This document shows positions 34,358 through 42,714 of a stretch of DNA of 64,000 nt, in pieces. The notes beneath the pieces were generated by a model, which made no database searches, had not been told where the DNA came from, and worked only from the letters and a program-made list of their open reading frames with translations. How positions within the stretch are numbered: position 1 is the stretch's first letter; each line of letters opens with the position of its first letter. Position numbers and translations under genes: made by a program. The stretch lies in the NCBI RefSeq assembly GCF_029502005.1, contig NZ_JAMQOT010000002.1:248001-312000 (forward strand), written 5' to 3'. Source of the stretch: Natrinema salsiterrestre (lineage in GTDB: Archaea; Halobacteriota; Halobacteria; Halobacteriales; Natrialbaceae).

Positions 34358-34996
34358 ATGAGCGACAGCGTCACCGAACTGATCGACCGCCTACGGGACG
34401 AAGCGACGCAGGATCGTCCCGCCGAGGAAACGCCCGACGTCGGGATCGTCATGGGGAGCGACTCCGACCTCGAGACGATGATGACCGGCGGGAAGCGCCG
34501 CGGGGCTTACGACGCCTTCGTCGACGAACTCGGCTTCGCCGAGCAGACCGACTACGAGAACCCGCCGGACGAGCAGTTCACGTTCGAGACCTACGTGACC
34601 TCGGCCCATCGAACGCCGGATCTGATGACCGTGTACGCCGAGACCGCGGAGGAGCGGGGTCTCGAGGTGATCATCGCCGGTGCGGGAGGGAAGTCCGCGG
34701 ACCTGCCGAACATGACCGCGTCGATCGCGTATCCACTGCCGGTCATCGGCGTCCCGGTTCAGGAGAAATCGGTCGATAGCGTCATCGGCATGCCGACCGG
34801 CGCGCCGCTGGTCGCGGTCGATGCCGGGAAATCGTTCAACGCGGCGCTGTCGGCCGCGCAGATTCTCGCCCGCCAGCACGACGAGGTCCGCGAGCGGCTG
34901 GTCGCCTACCACGAGGACCTCCGCGAGGGCGTCGGCGCGGTCTCGCGAGAGCTGCACGACGGCGGGACACCGGCGTTTCAGGACCGCGATCGCTAA
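34358..34996 (+). CDS. purE: N5-carboxyaminoimidazole ribonucleotide mutase
   Basis: 212 residues, class I PurE. The signature motifs are IVMGSDSDLETM (30-41), TSAHRTPDLM and IAGAGGKSADLPNMTAS, then VIGVPVQEKSVDSVIGMPTG, which holds the residues around the active site. The family core is about 160 residues; the halophile protein has an N-terminal helix (residues 1-27) and an insertion between the first strand and the SAHRTP loop (GFAEQTDYENPPDEQ). It converts N5-CAIR to CAIR, forming octamers. It follows purK in the same direction and order as in many genomes. The ATG at 34358 is clear; a TTTCAAG sequence about 28 nt upstream may be its own promoter. Confidence 0.95.
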   Translation: MSDSVTELIDRLRDEATQDRPAEETPDVGIVMGSDSDLETMMTGGKRRGAYDAFVDELGFAEQTDYENPPDEQFTFETYVTSAHRTPDLMTVYAETAEERGLEVIIAGAGGKSADLPNMTASIAYPLPVIGVPVQEKSVDSVIGMPTGAPLVAVDAGKSFNAALSAAQILARQHDEVRERLVAYHEDLREGVGAVSRELHDGGTPAFQDRDR

Positions 34997-35110
34997 CCGG
35001 AACGCCAGCGAATGGGGCCACTCTCGACGAGAACCCGTTCGATCGATCGTCTCCGTTGGGTCGCAGAGGGTATCGTCTCCAGCCCCTCACCGTCTGATTT
35101 CGATCGCGAG

Positions 35111-35157
35111 TAATACCGTATTACCGATTCGGTCACCCCCTATACGGCTACGTATAG
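35111..35157 (+). promoter_or_regulatory. Two perfect palindromes before the nuo operon
   Basis: TAATAC-C-GTATTA (35111-35123) and CTATACG-GCTA-CGTATAG (35140-35157), in the 281-nt region before nuoA. The second runs into TATAGTTTAA (35153-35162), a likely TATA region, so a protein bound there could block or tune transcription of the whole operon. The inner part of the first is identical (as reverse complement) to the site at 26709. Confidence 0.5.
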
Positions 35158-35277
35158 TTTAACGTGATTATTCACGAGAGATTCATCCCGCAGAACCCCG
35201 TCTCGGCCCGTGTTTCCCCGAATAAGGAAGAATCAACCCTTATGTGCGTGCGGTCTGAAGCCTCGAACGTTACCGAG

Positions 35278-35685
35278 ATGAATGATTGGATCGCCATCGG
35301 GGCGCTGGCGCTCGTGGGAGTGCTGATACCGTTCGGGATGATGACGGTGTCGTACCTCCTGCGGCCCACCGTGCCCGAAACGAGCAAACGAGCCACCTAC
35401 GAGAGTGGCGAGATTCCGACCGGCGGAACGCGCATCCGGTTCAATATCCAGTACTACATGGTTGCGCTGCTGTTCGTCGTCTTCGATATCGAGACCGTCC
35501 TGTTGTTCCCGTGGGCGGTCGCCTATCAGGATGCGCTCGCCGCGCCGGAGATCTCGCTGGTCCGCGCGCTCGGGCCGATGCTGCTGTTCGTCGCCATCCT
35601 GCTCGTCGGACTCGCGTGGGCGTGGCGCACGGGCGCAGTACAGTGGGCACAGACACCGCGCCAGCTGGAAACTGACAGACAATGA
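35278..35685 (+). CDS. nuoA: NADH-quinone oxidoreductase-type subunit A
   Basis: 135 residues from ATG 35278, with three transmembrane helices. The loop between helices 1 and 2 contains TSKRATYESGEIPTGG, where complex I NuoA/ND3 has the conserved ExxxYECG-type sequence (here YESG, cysteine replaced by serine), and helix 2 begins RFNIQYYMVALLFVVFDIETVLLFPW, the most conserved ND3 segment. It lies at the junction of the membrane and peripheral arms near the quinone site. An upstream ATG at 35242 would add 12 residues that look unlike the family. It overlaps nuoB by ATGA. It is the first gene of the operon. Confidence 0.93.
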   Translation: MNDWIAIGALALVGVLIPFGMMTVSYLLRPTVPETSKRATYESGEIPTGGTRIRFNIQYYMVALLFVVFDIETVLLFPWAVAYQDALAAPEISLVRALGPMLLFVAILLVGLAWAWRTGAVQWAQTPRQLETDRQ

Positions 35686-36389
35686 GTAGCGAACAACCGC
35701 GCACGCAGATCTACGACAGCACCGCACCGTCGACCGACACCCGGGATTCGCGAATCGGTGAGGGTGCCGACGACCGCTTCAACTCCAAGCTCCGGGAGGC
35801 GTTCGGGTCGACCCCGTTCATCCTCACGAAGTTCGACAAGTTCATGAACTGGGTGCGGGGCAACTCCATGTTCATGCTCCAGTTCGGGATCGCGTGTTGC
35901 AGCATCGAGATGATGCACACGTACGCGATCAAACACGACCTCGACCGCTTCGGGGCCGGCGTTCCGCGCGCCTCGCCCCGGCAGGCCGACGTGATGATCG
36001 TCCCCGGGACGATCGTCTCGAAGTTCGGCCCCCGCATGAAGCGGGTCTACGACCAGATGCCCGAACCCAAGTTCGTCGTCGGCATGGGCTCGTGTACGAT
36101 CTCCGGCGGCCCCTTCCAGGAGGGCTACAACGTCGTCAAGGGTGCCGAGGAGATCATCCCGATCGACATCCACGTCCCCGGCTGCCCGCCGCGACCGGAA
36201 GCGCTCGTCTACGGCATCGCCAAACTGCAAGAGCGGATCCGCAACGGCGAGTCCACGCCCGTCGTGGTCAAACCGTACGAGCTCGAGGAGTTCGGCGACC
36301 TGCCACAGGACGAACTCGTCCAGAAGCTCGCGGACGACATCGACGAGGAGGACCTCGTCATGCGATACAACTGGGCTGATTCGCCATGA
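35682..36389 (+). CDS. nuoB: NADH-quinone oxidoreductase-type subunit B
   Basis: 235 residues. The [4Fe-4S] N2 cluster ligands are present: the tandem cysteines in GIACCSIEMM (72-73), GSCTISGG (Cys138) and VPGCPPRPEAL (Cys168). N2 passes electrons to quinone, the end point of the peripheral arm. The N-terminal 40 residues are a hydrophilic extension typical of haloarchaea, and the C-terminal about 50 residues are acidic. Overlaps of four bases at both ends (nuoA and nuoCD) imply translational coupling. Family members are usually about 160-230 residues, so the length is normal for the group. Confidence 0.95.
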   Translation: MSSEQPRTQIYDSTAPSTDTRDSRIGEGADDRFNSKLREAFGSTPFILTKFDKFMNWVRGNSMFMLQFGIACCSIEMMHTYAIKHDLDRFGAGVPRASPRQADVMIVPGTIVSKFGPRMKRVYDQMPEPKFVVGMGSCTISGGPFQEGYNVVKGAEEIIPIDIHVPGCPPRPEALVYGIAKLQERIRNGESTPVVVKPYELEEFGDLPQDELVQKLADDIDEEDLVMRYNWADSP

Positions 36390-38047
36390 GCACGGGACTC
36401 GAGCGAGGACAGCAGCCACCGGTCGACGTGACCGAAGACGAACTCGCGGCGCTGATCGGTGATCGCGCGCTCGCACGCGACGATCACCTGAACGCGCCCG
36501 GGTTCGTCATCCGGCCGGACGACGTCCAGGACGTCCTCACGGACCTGCGCGACGAGGCGGGGTTCGATCACCTCGCAAATCTCACCGCACAGGAGTACGC
36601 CGACCGGTACGAGTCGATCTACCACCTCCGGAAGTACGCCGATCCGACGCAGGAGGTGTCGGTCGTCGTTCCGACGACCACCGACGAGCCGGTCAGTCAG
36701 ACCGCCGAGCCGGTCTTCCGAACCGCGGACTGGCACGAGCGGGAGGCGTTCGACCTCGTGGGCATCGACTACGAGGGCCACCCCGATCCGCGACGGATCC
36801 TCCTGCCCGAGACCTGGCAGGGACACCCGCTCTCGCGGGGCTACGATCAGGAAAAGCCCCAGCTCGTGACCCTGACCGAACACGCCAACCCGGTCCAGCC
36901 GGACCACCACGACGACGAGTCGGACACGATGTTCCTCAACATCGGGCCCCACCACCCGGCGACCCACGGCGTGCTCCACATCGAGACGGTGCTGGACGGC
37001 GAGACGGTCGTCGACGTCGACCCCGACATCGGCTATCTGCACCGCTGCGAGGAGCAGATGTGCCAGCAGGGGACCTACCGCCACCAGATCATGCCCTACC
37101 CCGACCGCTGGGACTACGTCTCCGCCGGCCTGCTCAACGAGTGGGCGTACGCGCGCACGGCCGAGGACCTCGCCGACATCGAGGTTCCCGAATACGCGCA
37201 GGTCATCCGGACGATGGGGGCCGAACTCTGCCGGATCGCCGCGCACATGCTCGCGCTCGCCACGTTCGCGCTGGACGTCTACGGCGACTTCACCGCCATC
37301 TTCCAGTACGGCATGCGCGACCGCGAGGTCGTCCAGGACATCCTCGAGGACCTCACCGGCCAGCGCCTCATGTTCAACTACTTCCGGCTCGGCGGGGTCG
37401 CCTGGGATCTGCCCGAACCCCGCGAGGAGTTCTTCGAGAAGACCCGGGACTTCCTCGACGGACTCCCCGCGAAGGTCGACGAGTACAACGACCTGCTGAC
37501 GGGCAACGAGATCTTCCAGATCCGGTGTCACGACACCGGGATCCTCGAGCCCGAGGTCGCCAAACAGTACGGCTGTACCGGCCCCGTCGCCCGCGGGTCG
37601 GGCATCGACTACGACCTCCGCCGCGACGACCCCTACGGCTACTACGACAACCTCGAGTGGGACGTCGTCACCGAGGACGGCTGTGACAACTACAGCCGCG
37701 TTCTCGTGCGGATGCAGGAGGTCGAGGAGTCCGCGAAGATCATCGAGCAGTGTGTCGACCTGCTCGAGGACTGGCCCGAAGACGAGCGGACGGTTCAGAG
37801 CAACGTGCCGCGGACGCTCAAGCCGGACGCGGACACGGAAATTTACCGCAGCGTCGAGGCCGCGAAGGGCGAACTCGGGATCTACATGCGCTCGGACGGG
37901 ACGGACAAGCCCGGCCGGTTCAAGATCCGGAGTCCGTGTTTCCACAACCTCTCGGCGCTGCCCGAGATGTCCGAAGGGGAGTACGTGCCGGACCTGATCG
38001 CGTCGCTCGGCAGCCTCGATATCGTCCTCGGGGAGGTGGACCGATAG
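36386..38047 (+). CDS. nuoCD: NADH-quinone oxidoreductase-type subunit C/D fusion
   Basis: 553 residues. Residues 1-165 are the 30-kDa NuoC part (YESIYHLRKYADPTQEVSVVV, WHEREAFDLVGIDYEGHPDPRRILLP). From about 185 the 49-kDa NuoD part begins with MFLNIGPHHPATHGVLHIE, whose HHPATHG motif lines the quinone pocket; RCEEQMCQQGTYRHQIMPY and the C-terminal CFHNLSALPEMSEG are also recognisable. Fused CD occurs in several groups and is the rule in haloarchaea. The protein forms the quinone-proximal part of the peripheral arm. It ends two bases before nuoH. Confidence 0.95.
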   Translation: MSTGLERGQQPPVDVTEDELAALIGDRALARDDHLNAPGFVIRPDDVQDVLTDLRDEAGFDHLANLTAQEYADRYESIYHLRKYADPTQEVSVVVPTTTDEPVSQTAEPVFRTADWHEREAFDLVGIDYEGHPDPRRILLPETWQGHPLSRGYDQEKPQLVTLTEHANPVQPDHHDDESDTMFLNIGPHHPATHGVLHIETVLDGETVVDVDPDIGYLHRCEEQMCQQGTYRHQIMPYPDRWDYVSAGLLNEWAYARTAEDLADIEVPEYAQVIRTMGAELCRIAAHMLALATFALDVYGDFTAIFQYGMRDREVVQDILEDLTGQRLMFNYFRLGGVAWDLPEPREEFFEKTRDFLDGLPAKVDEYNDLLTGNEIFQIRCHDTGILEPEVAKQYGCTGPVARGSGIDYDLRRDDPYGYYDNLEWDVVTEDGCDNYSRVLVRMQEVEESAKIIEQCVDLLEDWPEDERTVQSNVPRTLKPDADTEIYRSVEAAKGELGIYMRSDGTDKPGRFKIRSPCFHNLSALPEMSEGEYVPDLIASLGSLDIVLGEVDR

Positions 38048-38048
38048 T

Positions 38049-39170
38049 ATGAGCGGCGCAACGGTCGCCGGCGGAATCGACGCGATGCAAGCATTGCCGG
38101 CAGTGCCGCTGCAGGACACGGTCTTGCTTCCCGAGCGGATCGGCGAGCTGACCGGCCTCGACGGGTTCGGACTCGGCGGTGAACTGCTCGCGACCTTCCT
38201 CGCGGCCTTCATCGTCGGTAATTTGATGCTCGCGATGACCGGCGTCGCGGGACCGTGGGCCAAACGGAAGATCACCGCCGCCTTCACGGACCGGATCGCC
38301 GTCAACCGACTCGGTCCGGCCGGCCTGTTCATCATTATCGCCGACTCAGTGCGGCTCCTGTCGAAGGAGCTCGTCATCCCCGAAAACGCGGATCGACCGG
38401 CGTACGACCTCGCGCCGATCGTCGTCGCGTCGTCGGCGCTGCTCGGGTTCGCCGTCATTCCGATGGGGAGCGGGATCCACCTCGCCGACCCCGAAGTCGG
38501 ACTCGCGTACGTCTTCGCGGTGTCGGGCATCGCGAGCCTCGGCCTGGTGATGGCCGGCTACGCGTCGGCGAACAAGTACTCGATGCTCGGCGGACTCCGC
38601 GCGGTGGCACAGAACATCGCCTACGAGATCCCGCTCGTCATCACCGGGATGTCGGTCGTGATCTTCGCCGGGACGCTGCAGATGGGCGAGATCGTTTCGG
38701 CTCAGGCGGAGCCGCTGGTAACGATCGCGGGGGTTTCGATCCCCTCGTGGTACGCGCTGGTCAACCCCTTCGCGTTCGTCCTGTTCCTCGTCGCGAACTT
38801 CGCGGAGGTCGGCCGCAACCCCTTCGACACGCCGGAGGCACCGACCGAGATCGTCGCCGGCTACCAGACCGAGTACTCCTCGGTCTACTTCGTGCTGATT
38901 TACCTCGGGGAGTTCCTCCACATCTTCCTCGGCGGTGCGATCATCGCGACGATCTTCCTCGGCGGTCCGGCCGGACCCGGACCGGCGGCGCTCGGCATCG
39001 TCTGGTTCATCATCAAGATCTGGGGCGTCTTCTTCGCGACGCAGTGGCTGCGCTCGGCGGTGCCCCGAGTTCGGATCGACCAACTCATCGAGATCGGCTG
39101 GAAGGGACTGCTCGTCCTCTCCTTCGCCAATCTCATTCTGACCGCGGTAATCGTGGGGGTAGTAACATGA
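38049..39170 (+). CDS. nuoH: NADH-quinone oxidoreductase-type subunit H
   Basis: 373 residues with eight or nine membrane helices. Conserved ND1 features include RIAVNRLGPAGLFIIIADSVRLLSKELVIP, where the quinone channel loop lies, GYASANKYSMLGGLRAVAQNIAYEIPL, and NPFDTPEAPTEIVAGYQTEYS with the acidic residues near the channel. The protein anchors the peripheral arm and forms the entry for quinone. The N-terminus has an extra 35 residues before helix 1. The stop overlaps the ATG of nuoI. Confidence 0.95.
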   Translation: MSGATVAGGIDAMQALPAVPLQDTVLLPERIGELTGLDGFGLGGELLATFLAAFIVGNLMLAMTGVAGPWAKRKITAAFTDRIAVNRLGPAGLFIIIADSVRLLSKELVIPENADRPAYDLAPIVVASSALLGFAVIPMGSGIHLADPEVGLAYVFAVSGIASLGLVMAGYASANKYSMLGGLRAVAQNIAYEIPLVITGMSVVIFAGTLQMGEIVSAQAEPLVTIAGVSIPSWYALVNPFAFVLFLVANFAEVGRNPFDTPEAPTEIVAGYQTEYSSVYFVLIYLGEFLHIFLGGAIIATIFLGGPAGPGPAALGIVWFIIKIWGVFFATQWLRSAVPRVRIDQLIEIGWKGLLVLSFANLILTAVIVGVVT

Positions 39171-39628
39171 TCGGGATACTCAAATCGATGGCGACGACGA
39201 TGAAGCACGCACTGGACGGCTCCACCTTCACGGTGGAGTATCCGGAGACCGCACCCGACGTCTCGCCGCGCTTTCGCGGCGTCCACAAGTTCAGTCAGGA
39301 GCGGTGTATCTGGTGTCGGCAGTGCGAGAACGTCTGTCCGAACGACACGATCCAGATCGTCACGAACGATCAACGACAGGGCGAACAGTACAACCTCCAC
39401 ATCGGGCAGTGTATCTACTGCCGGCTCTGCGAGGAGGTCTGCCCTGTCGACGCCATCCTGCTCACGGAGAACTTCGAGTTCACCGCGGACACGAAACACG
39501 ACTTCGTCTACAACAAAGAGCAGCTGAAGGCCGTTCCGTGGTACAAGGACATCGACCCGCTCGCGTCCCGCGAACCCGACCGGGGCGCGTGGGTCGGTGA
39601 GGGAGAGGGAGAGGTCGACTACCAGTAA
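39167..39628 (+). CDS. nuoI: NADH-quinone oxidoreductase-type subunit I (two [4Fe-4S] ferredoxin)
   Basis: 153 residues from ATG 39167, overlapping nuoH by ATGA. Two complete 4Fe-4S binding motifs are visible: CIWCRQCENVCP (47-58) and CIYCRLCEEVCP (82-93), for clusters N6a and N6b that relay electrons to N2. Between them is the family's NDTIQIVT segment. Since no NuoE, F or G is in the operon, electrons must enter this relay from another donor (ferredoxin or coenzyme F420-like donors are proposed in related archaeal complexes). The C-terminal tail is acidic. Confidence 0.96.
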   Translation: MIGILKSMATTMKHALDGSTFTVEYPETAPDVSPRFRGVHKFSQERCIWCRQCENVCPNDTIQIVTNDQRQGEQYNLHIGQCIYCRLCEEVCPVDAILLTENFEFTADTKHDFVYNKEQLKAVPWYKDIDPLASREPDRGAWVGEGEGEVDYQ

Positions 39629-39635
39629 CGGGTCC

Positions 39636-39654
39636 GCCCGTCCCGCAAACGGGC
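39636..39654 (+). other. Small hairpin between nuoI and nuoJ1
   Basis: GCCCGT and ACGGGC are complementary with a 7-nt loop (CCCGCAA). This 39-nt gap is the only real spacer within an otherwise overlapping operon; RNA processing or partial termination here is possible. Confidence 0.3.
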
Positions 39655-39667
39655 ACTATCAACAAAC

Positions 39668-39940
39668 ATGAACTACGAGCTGATCGCGTTCGCGCTGTTC
39701 GCCGGCGTTACGCTGGCCAGCGCGGTGGGTGTCGTGCTCATGCAGGACCCGTGGCATTCGGCGCTCCTGCTGGGCGTGGCGCTGCTCAGCGTGGCGGTCC
39801 ACTACGTGATGCTGGCGGCGGAGTTCGTCGCCATGATGCAGGTCCTCGTCTACGTGGGCGGGGTCCTCGTCCTCATCACGTTCGCCGTCATGCTGACCCA
39901 GCGCGACGACGCCGGCACGGAAGAGGTGGTACAGGCATGA
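39668..39940 (+). CDS. nuoJ1: NADH-quinone oxidoreductase-type subunit J, N-terminal part
   Basis: 90 residues with three hydrophobic helices. Features of the first part of ND6/NuoJ: FALFAGVTLASAVGVVLMQDPWHSALLLG, then MLAAEFVAMMQVLVYVGGVLVLITFAVML, which contains the family's pi-bulge helix 3 (xxYVGAVxVLxxFxxML). Helices 4 and 5 are in the next gene, so NuoJ is split into two polypeptides, as in other haloarchaea. Stop overlaps the J2 start. Confidence 0.92.
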   Translation: MNYELIAFALFAGVTLASAVGVVLMQDPWHSALLLGVALLSVAVHYVMLAAEFVAMMQVLVYVGGVLVLITFAVMLTQRDDAGTEEVVQA

Positions 39941-40362
39941 CGACCGGACCGAAACTCCGACTCGGCAAGACCCTCGTTCCGGGACTGCTCGCCGTCGGAC
40001 TGTTCGCGGTGATGGCGCTCATCACCCTGAACACGGCGTTCGAGCCGATGTCACAGGGCGGCTTCCCGGACGTCTCGATCACGGCCGAACTCGGCTACGC
40101 GCTGTTCGGCTTCGACGAACTCCAGACGATCGGCGGCACGGAACCGTTCCTCGCCGCCGTCCTCCTCGTCGCCGTCGCGCTCGACGCCGCGCTCGACGCC
40201 TCGCTCGTCCTCGCGAAACGCGAGGAGGGCGGCGAACCCGTTTCCGCGCTCTCGAGCGCCGGCGAGGCCTCGACCAGCAGCGAGGGACCGGAGCCGGCCG
40301 TCGCCGACGGTGGGACGCGGTCGGACGGCGATTCGACCGAGACGGGAGGTGAGACTCGATGA
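39937..40362 (+). CDS. nuoJ2: NADH-quinone oxidoreductase-type subunit J, C-terminal part
   Basis: 141 residues from ATG 39937. Two hydrophobic helices (residues about 13-32 and 66-92) correspond to the last helices of NuoJ. The remaining 45 residues are a disordered, acidic Ser/Gly/Glu-rich tail facing the cytoplasm. The start overlaps the nuoJ1 stop and the end overlaps the nuoK start. It has few conserved residues on its own; the assignment rests on position and topology. Confidence 0.85.
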   Translation: MTTGPKLRLGKTLVPGLLAVGLFAVMALITLNTAFEPMSQGGFPDVSITAELGYALFGFDELQTIGGTEPFLAAVLLVAVALDAALDASLVLAKREEGGEPVSALSSAGEASTSSEGPEPAVADGGTRSDGDSTETGGETR

Positions 40363-40664
40363 CCGTCGACGTGCAGTACTACGTGCTGCTGTCGATGGCG
40401 GTGTTCTGTATCGGTCTCTTCGGGGTGTTGACGCGTCGTAACGCACTGTTGTTCCTGATGTCCGTCGAACTCATGCTGAACGCGGCGAATATCAATTTGA
40501 TCGCGTTCTCGTTCTATCACGGCAACCTCACGGGGCAGTTGTTCGCGCTGTTCACGATGGCGCTCGCCGCCGCGGAGGTAGCCGTCGGACTCGGGATCAT
40601 CCTGGTGTTGTACCGCAACTTCCGTGACGTCGACGTCACGGTTCCGACGACGATGAGGTGGTAA
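40359..40664 (+). CDS. nuoK: NADH-quinone oxidoreductase-type subunit K
   Basis: 101 residues, three helices, the standard size of NuoK/ND4L. The conserved carboxylates in helices 2 and 3 are present: LMSVELMLNAANINLIAF (glutamate in helix 2) and TMALAAAEVAVGLGIILVLY (glutamate in helix 3); both belong to the chain of charged residues that carries protons through the membrane arm. It lies directly before nuoL. Confidence 0.95.
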   Translation: MTVDVQYYVLLSMAVFCIGLFGVLTRRNALLFLMSVELMLNAANINLIAFSFYHGNLTGQLFALFTMALAAAEVAVGLGIILVLYRNFRDVDVTVPTTMRW

Positions 40665-40665
40665 G

Positions 40666-42714
40666 ATGGCAGGACTAGCAACAGATCCGTTCGGATTCGC
40701 ACCGGCGATCGCAGTGTTCCCGCTCGTGGCGTTCGTGGTTGCACTCCTCTTCGGCGAGCACCTGCCGAAGAAGGGGGCGCTCCCGGGCATCATCGCGACG
40801 GCGGGCTCGCTCGCGATCTCGCTCGTGATGTTCGTGGCTGTCGGAGGCGGTAAGACCCATCACGCGACGCTGTACGAGTGGACGAACGGTGCGGCCCAGA
40901 GCGCGACCGGCGTCGAGACGATCGCGTTCAGTTTCGGCATCCTGATCGATCCGCTCTCGGCGCTCATGCTGGTGATCGTCTCGCTCGTCGCACTGCTCGT
41001 TCACGTCTTCAGTCTCGGCTACATGAACGCCGAAGGCGAGACCGGGTTGCCGCGGTACTACGCCGAACTCGGGCTCTTTACCTTCAGCATGCTCGCGTTC
41101 GTCTTCGCGGACAACCTGCTGATGGCGTTCATGTTCTTCGAGCTCGTCGGGCTGTGCTCGTACCTGCTGATCGGGTTCTGGTTCCGCACGAAGTCGGCGC
41201 CGTCCGCGGCGAAGAAGGCGTTCCTCGTCACCCGCTTCGGGGACTACTTCTTCCTGATCGGCGTCGTCGCCATCGCGGCGACGTTCGGCACGGTCGGCTT
41301 CGCCGGCGAGGAATCGTTCGTCACCGCCGCCGAGACGGCGATCGACAACGAAGCGACCCTGTTCGGCTTCGATGCCCAGACCTGGGTGACGATCACCGGA
41401 CTGCTCGTCCTCGGCGGCGTCCTCGGCAAGTCCGCGCAGTTCCCCTTCCACACCTGGCTCCCCGACGCCATGGAGGGCCCGACCACCGTCTCCGCGCTCA
41501 TTCACGCGGCGACGATGGTCGCAGCTGGGGTCTACCTGGTCGCCCGAATGTTCGGGTATTACGCGCTGAGCCCGACCGCGCTGGCGATCATCGCCTTCGT
41601 CGGCGGGTTCACGGCGCTCTTCGCCGCGACAATGGGCGTCGTCAAGGACGACGTCAAGCAGGTGCTGGCGTACTCGACCATCAGCCAGTACGGCTACATG
41701 ATGCTCGGACTGGGCGTCGGCGGCTACGTCGCCGGCGTCTTCCACCTCATGAACCACGCCTTCTTCAAGGCGCTCCTGTTCCTCGGTGCCGGCGCCGTCA
41801 TCATCCTCATGCACCACGAACAGGACATGTGGGAGATGGGCGGCCTCAAAGACAAAGCGCCCGTCACCTACTACACGTTCCTCGCCGGCGCGCTCGCGCT
41901 CGCGGGGATCGTCCCCTTCTCGGGCTTCTGGTCGAAGGACGAGGTCCTCTTCGACGCGCTGATCGTCGGCCTCGAGCAGCCGGTCATCCTCGCGGCCTAC
42001 GCGATGGGACTCATCGCCGTCTTCTTCACCGGCGTCTACACGTTCCGGATGGTCTTCCTGACCTTCCACGGCGAGCCCCGCTCCGAGACGGCCGAGGACC
42101 CGCACCCGGTCGGCTGGGCCGTCAAGGCCCCGCTGATCGTGCTCGGCGTCCTCGCGGCGCTCACCGGCCTCGTGAACATGGCTCCCGTCGCTCACGTGCT
42201 CGGGGTCGATATCACGTTCCTCGAGTTCTGGCTCGACGGCGAGTACGGTGCCGTCGAGGGACTGACCTACCACGAGTACAGTGAGACGGTCGCCTTCGGC
42301 GAGAGCTACGTCGGCTCGGAGACGGTCACCATGCTCCTGAGCGCGGGCCTGTCGCTCGGACTCGCGCTGGCCGGCGCGTTCACGGCGCACACGCTGTACA
42401 ACGTGCCCGAACCCGACCGCCACATGACGAAACTCGGCGGGGCGTACGGTCTCCTGCGGCGGAACTACTACCAGGACGAGTACCAGGTCTGGCTCGCGGA
42501 AGGCCTGACGCTCCCGCTGGCTCGAGCGGCCGACCGGTTCGATCAGACCGTCATCGACGGGGTCGTCAACGGGACGTCGACGATCAGCCTGTTCGGCAGC
42601 GATCGACTGAAACGGATTCAGACGGGTATCGTGACTAACTACGCGGCGCTGTTGGTGGGCGGGTTCATCGGCTTACTGCTCGTCCTCGGCTACATCGGAG
42701 GGTGGTTCGCATGA
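40666..42714 (+). CDS. nuoL: NADH-quinone oxidoreductase-type subunit L
   Basis: 682 residues, about 16 membrane helices, antiporter-like subunit. Key features: GLCSYLLIGFW with glutamate in FMFFELVG, KSAQFPFHTWLPDAMEGPTTVSALIHAATMVAAGVYL with the conserved lysine and histidine, and KDDVKQVLAYSTISQYGYMM for the central lysine. The C-terminal part carries the long lateral helix and a final helix. NuoL is the distal proton-translocating subunit of complex I. Spacing to nuoK is one base; overlap with nuoM is four bases. Confidence 0.95.
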   Translation: MAGLATDPFGFAPAIAVFPLVAFVVALLFGEHLPKKGALPGIIATAGSLAISLVMFVAVGGGKTHHATLYEWTNGAAQSATGVETIAFSFGILIDPLSALMLVIVSLVALLVHVFSLGYMNAEGETGLPRYYAELGLFTFSMLAFVFADNLLMAFMFFELVGLCSYLLIGFWFRTKSAPSAAKKAFLVTRFGDYFFLIGVVAIAATFGTVGFAGEESFVTAAETAIDNEATLFGFDAQTWVTITGLLVLGGVLGKSAQFPFHTWLPDAMEGPTTVSALIHAATMVAAGVYLVARMFGYYALSPTALAIIAFVGGFTALFAATMGVVKDDVKQVLAYSTISQYGYMMLGLGVGGYVAGVFHLMNHAFFKALLFLGAGAVIILMHHEQDMWEMGGLKDKAPVTYYTFLAGALALAGIVPFSGFWSKDEVLFDALIVGLEQPVILAAYAMGLIAVFFTGVYTFRMVFLTFHGEPRSETAEDPHPVGWAVKAPLIVLGVLAALTGLVNMAPVAHVLGVDITFLEFWLDGEYGAVEGLTYHEYSETVAFGESYVGSETVTMLLSAGLSLGLALAGAFTAHTLYNVPEPDRHMTKLGGAYGLLRRNYYQDEYQVWLAEGLTLPLARAADRFDQTVIDGVVNGTSTISLFGSDRLKRIQTGIVTNYAALLVGGFIGLLLVLGYIGGWFA

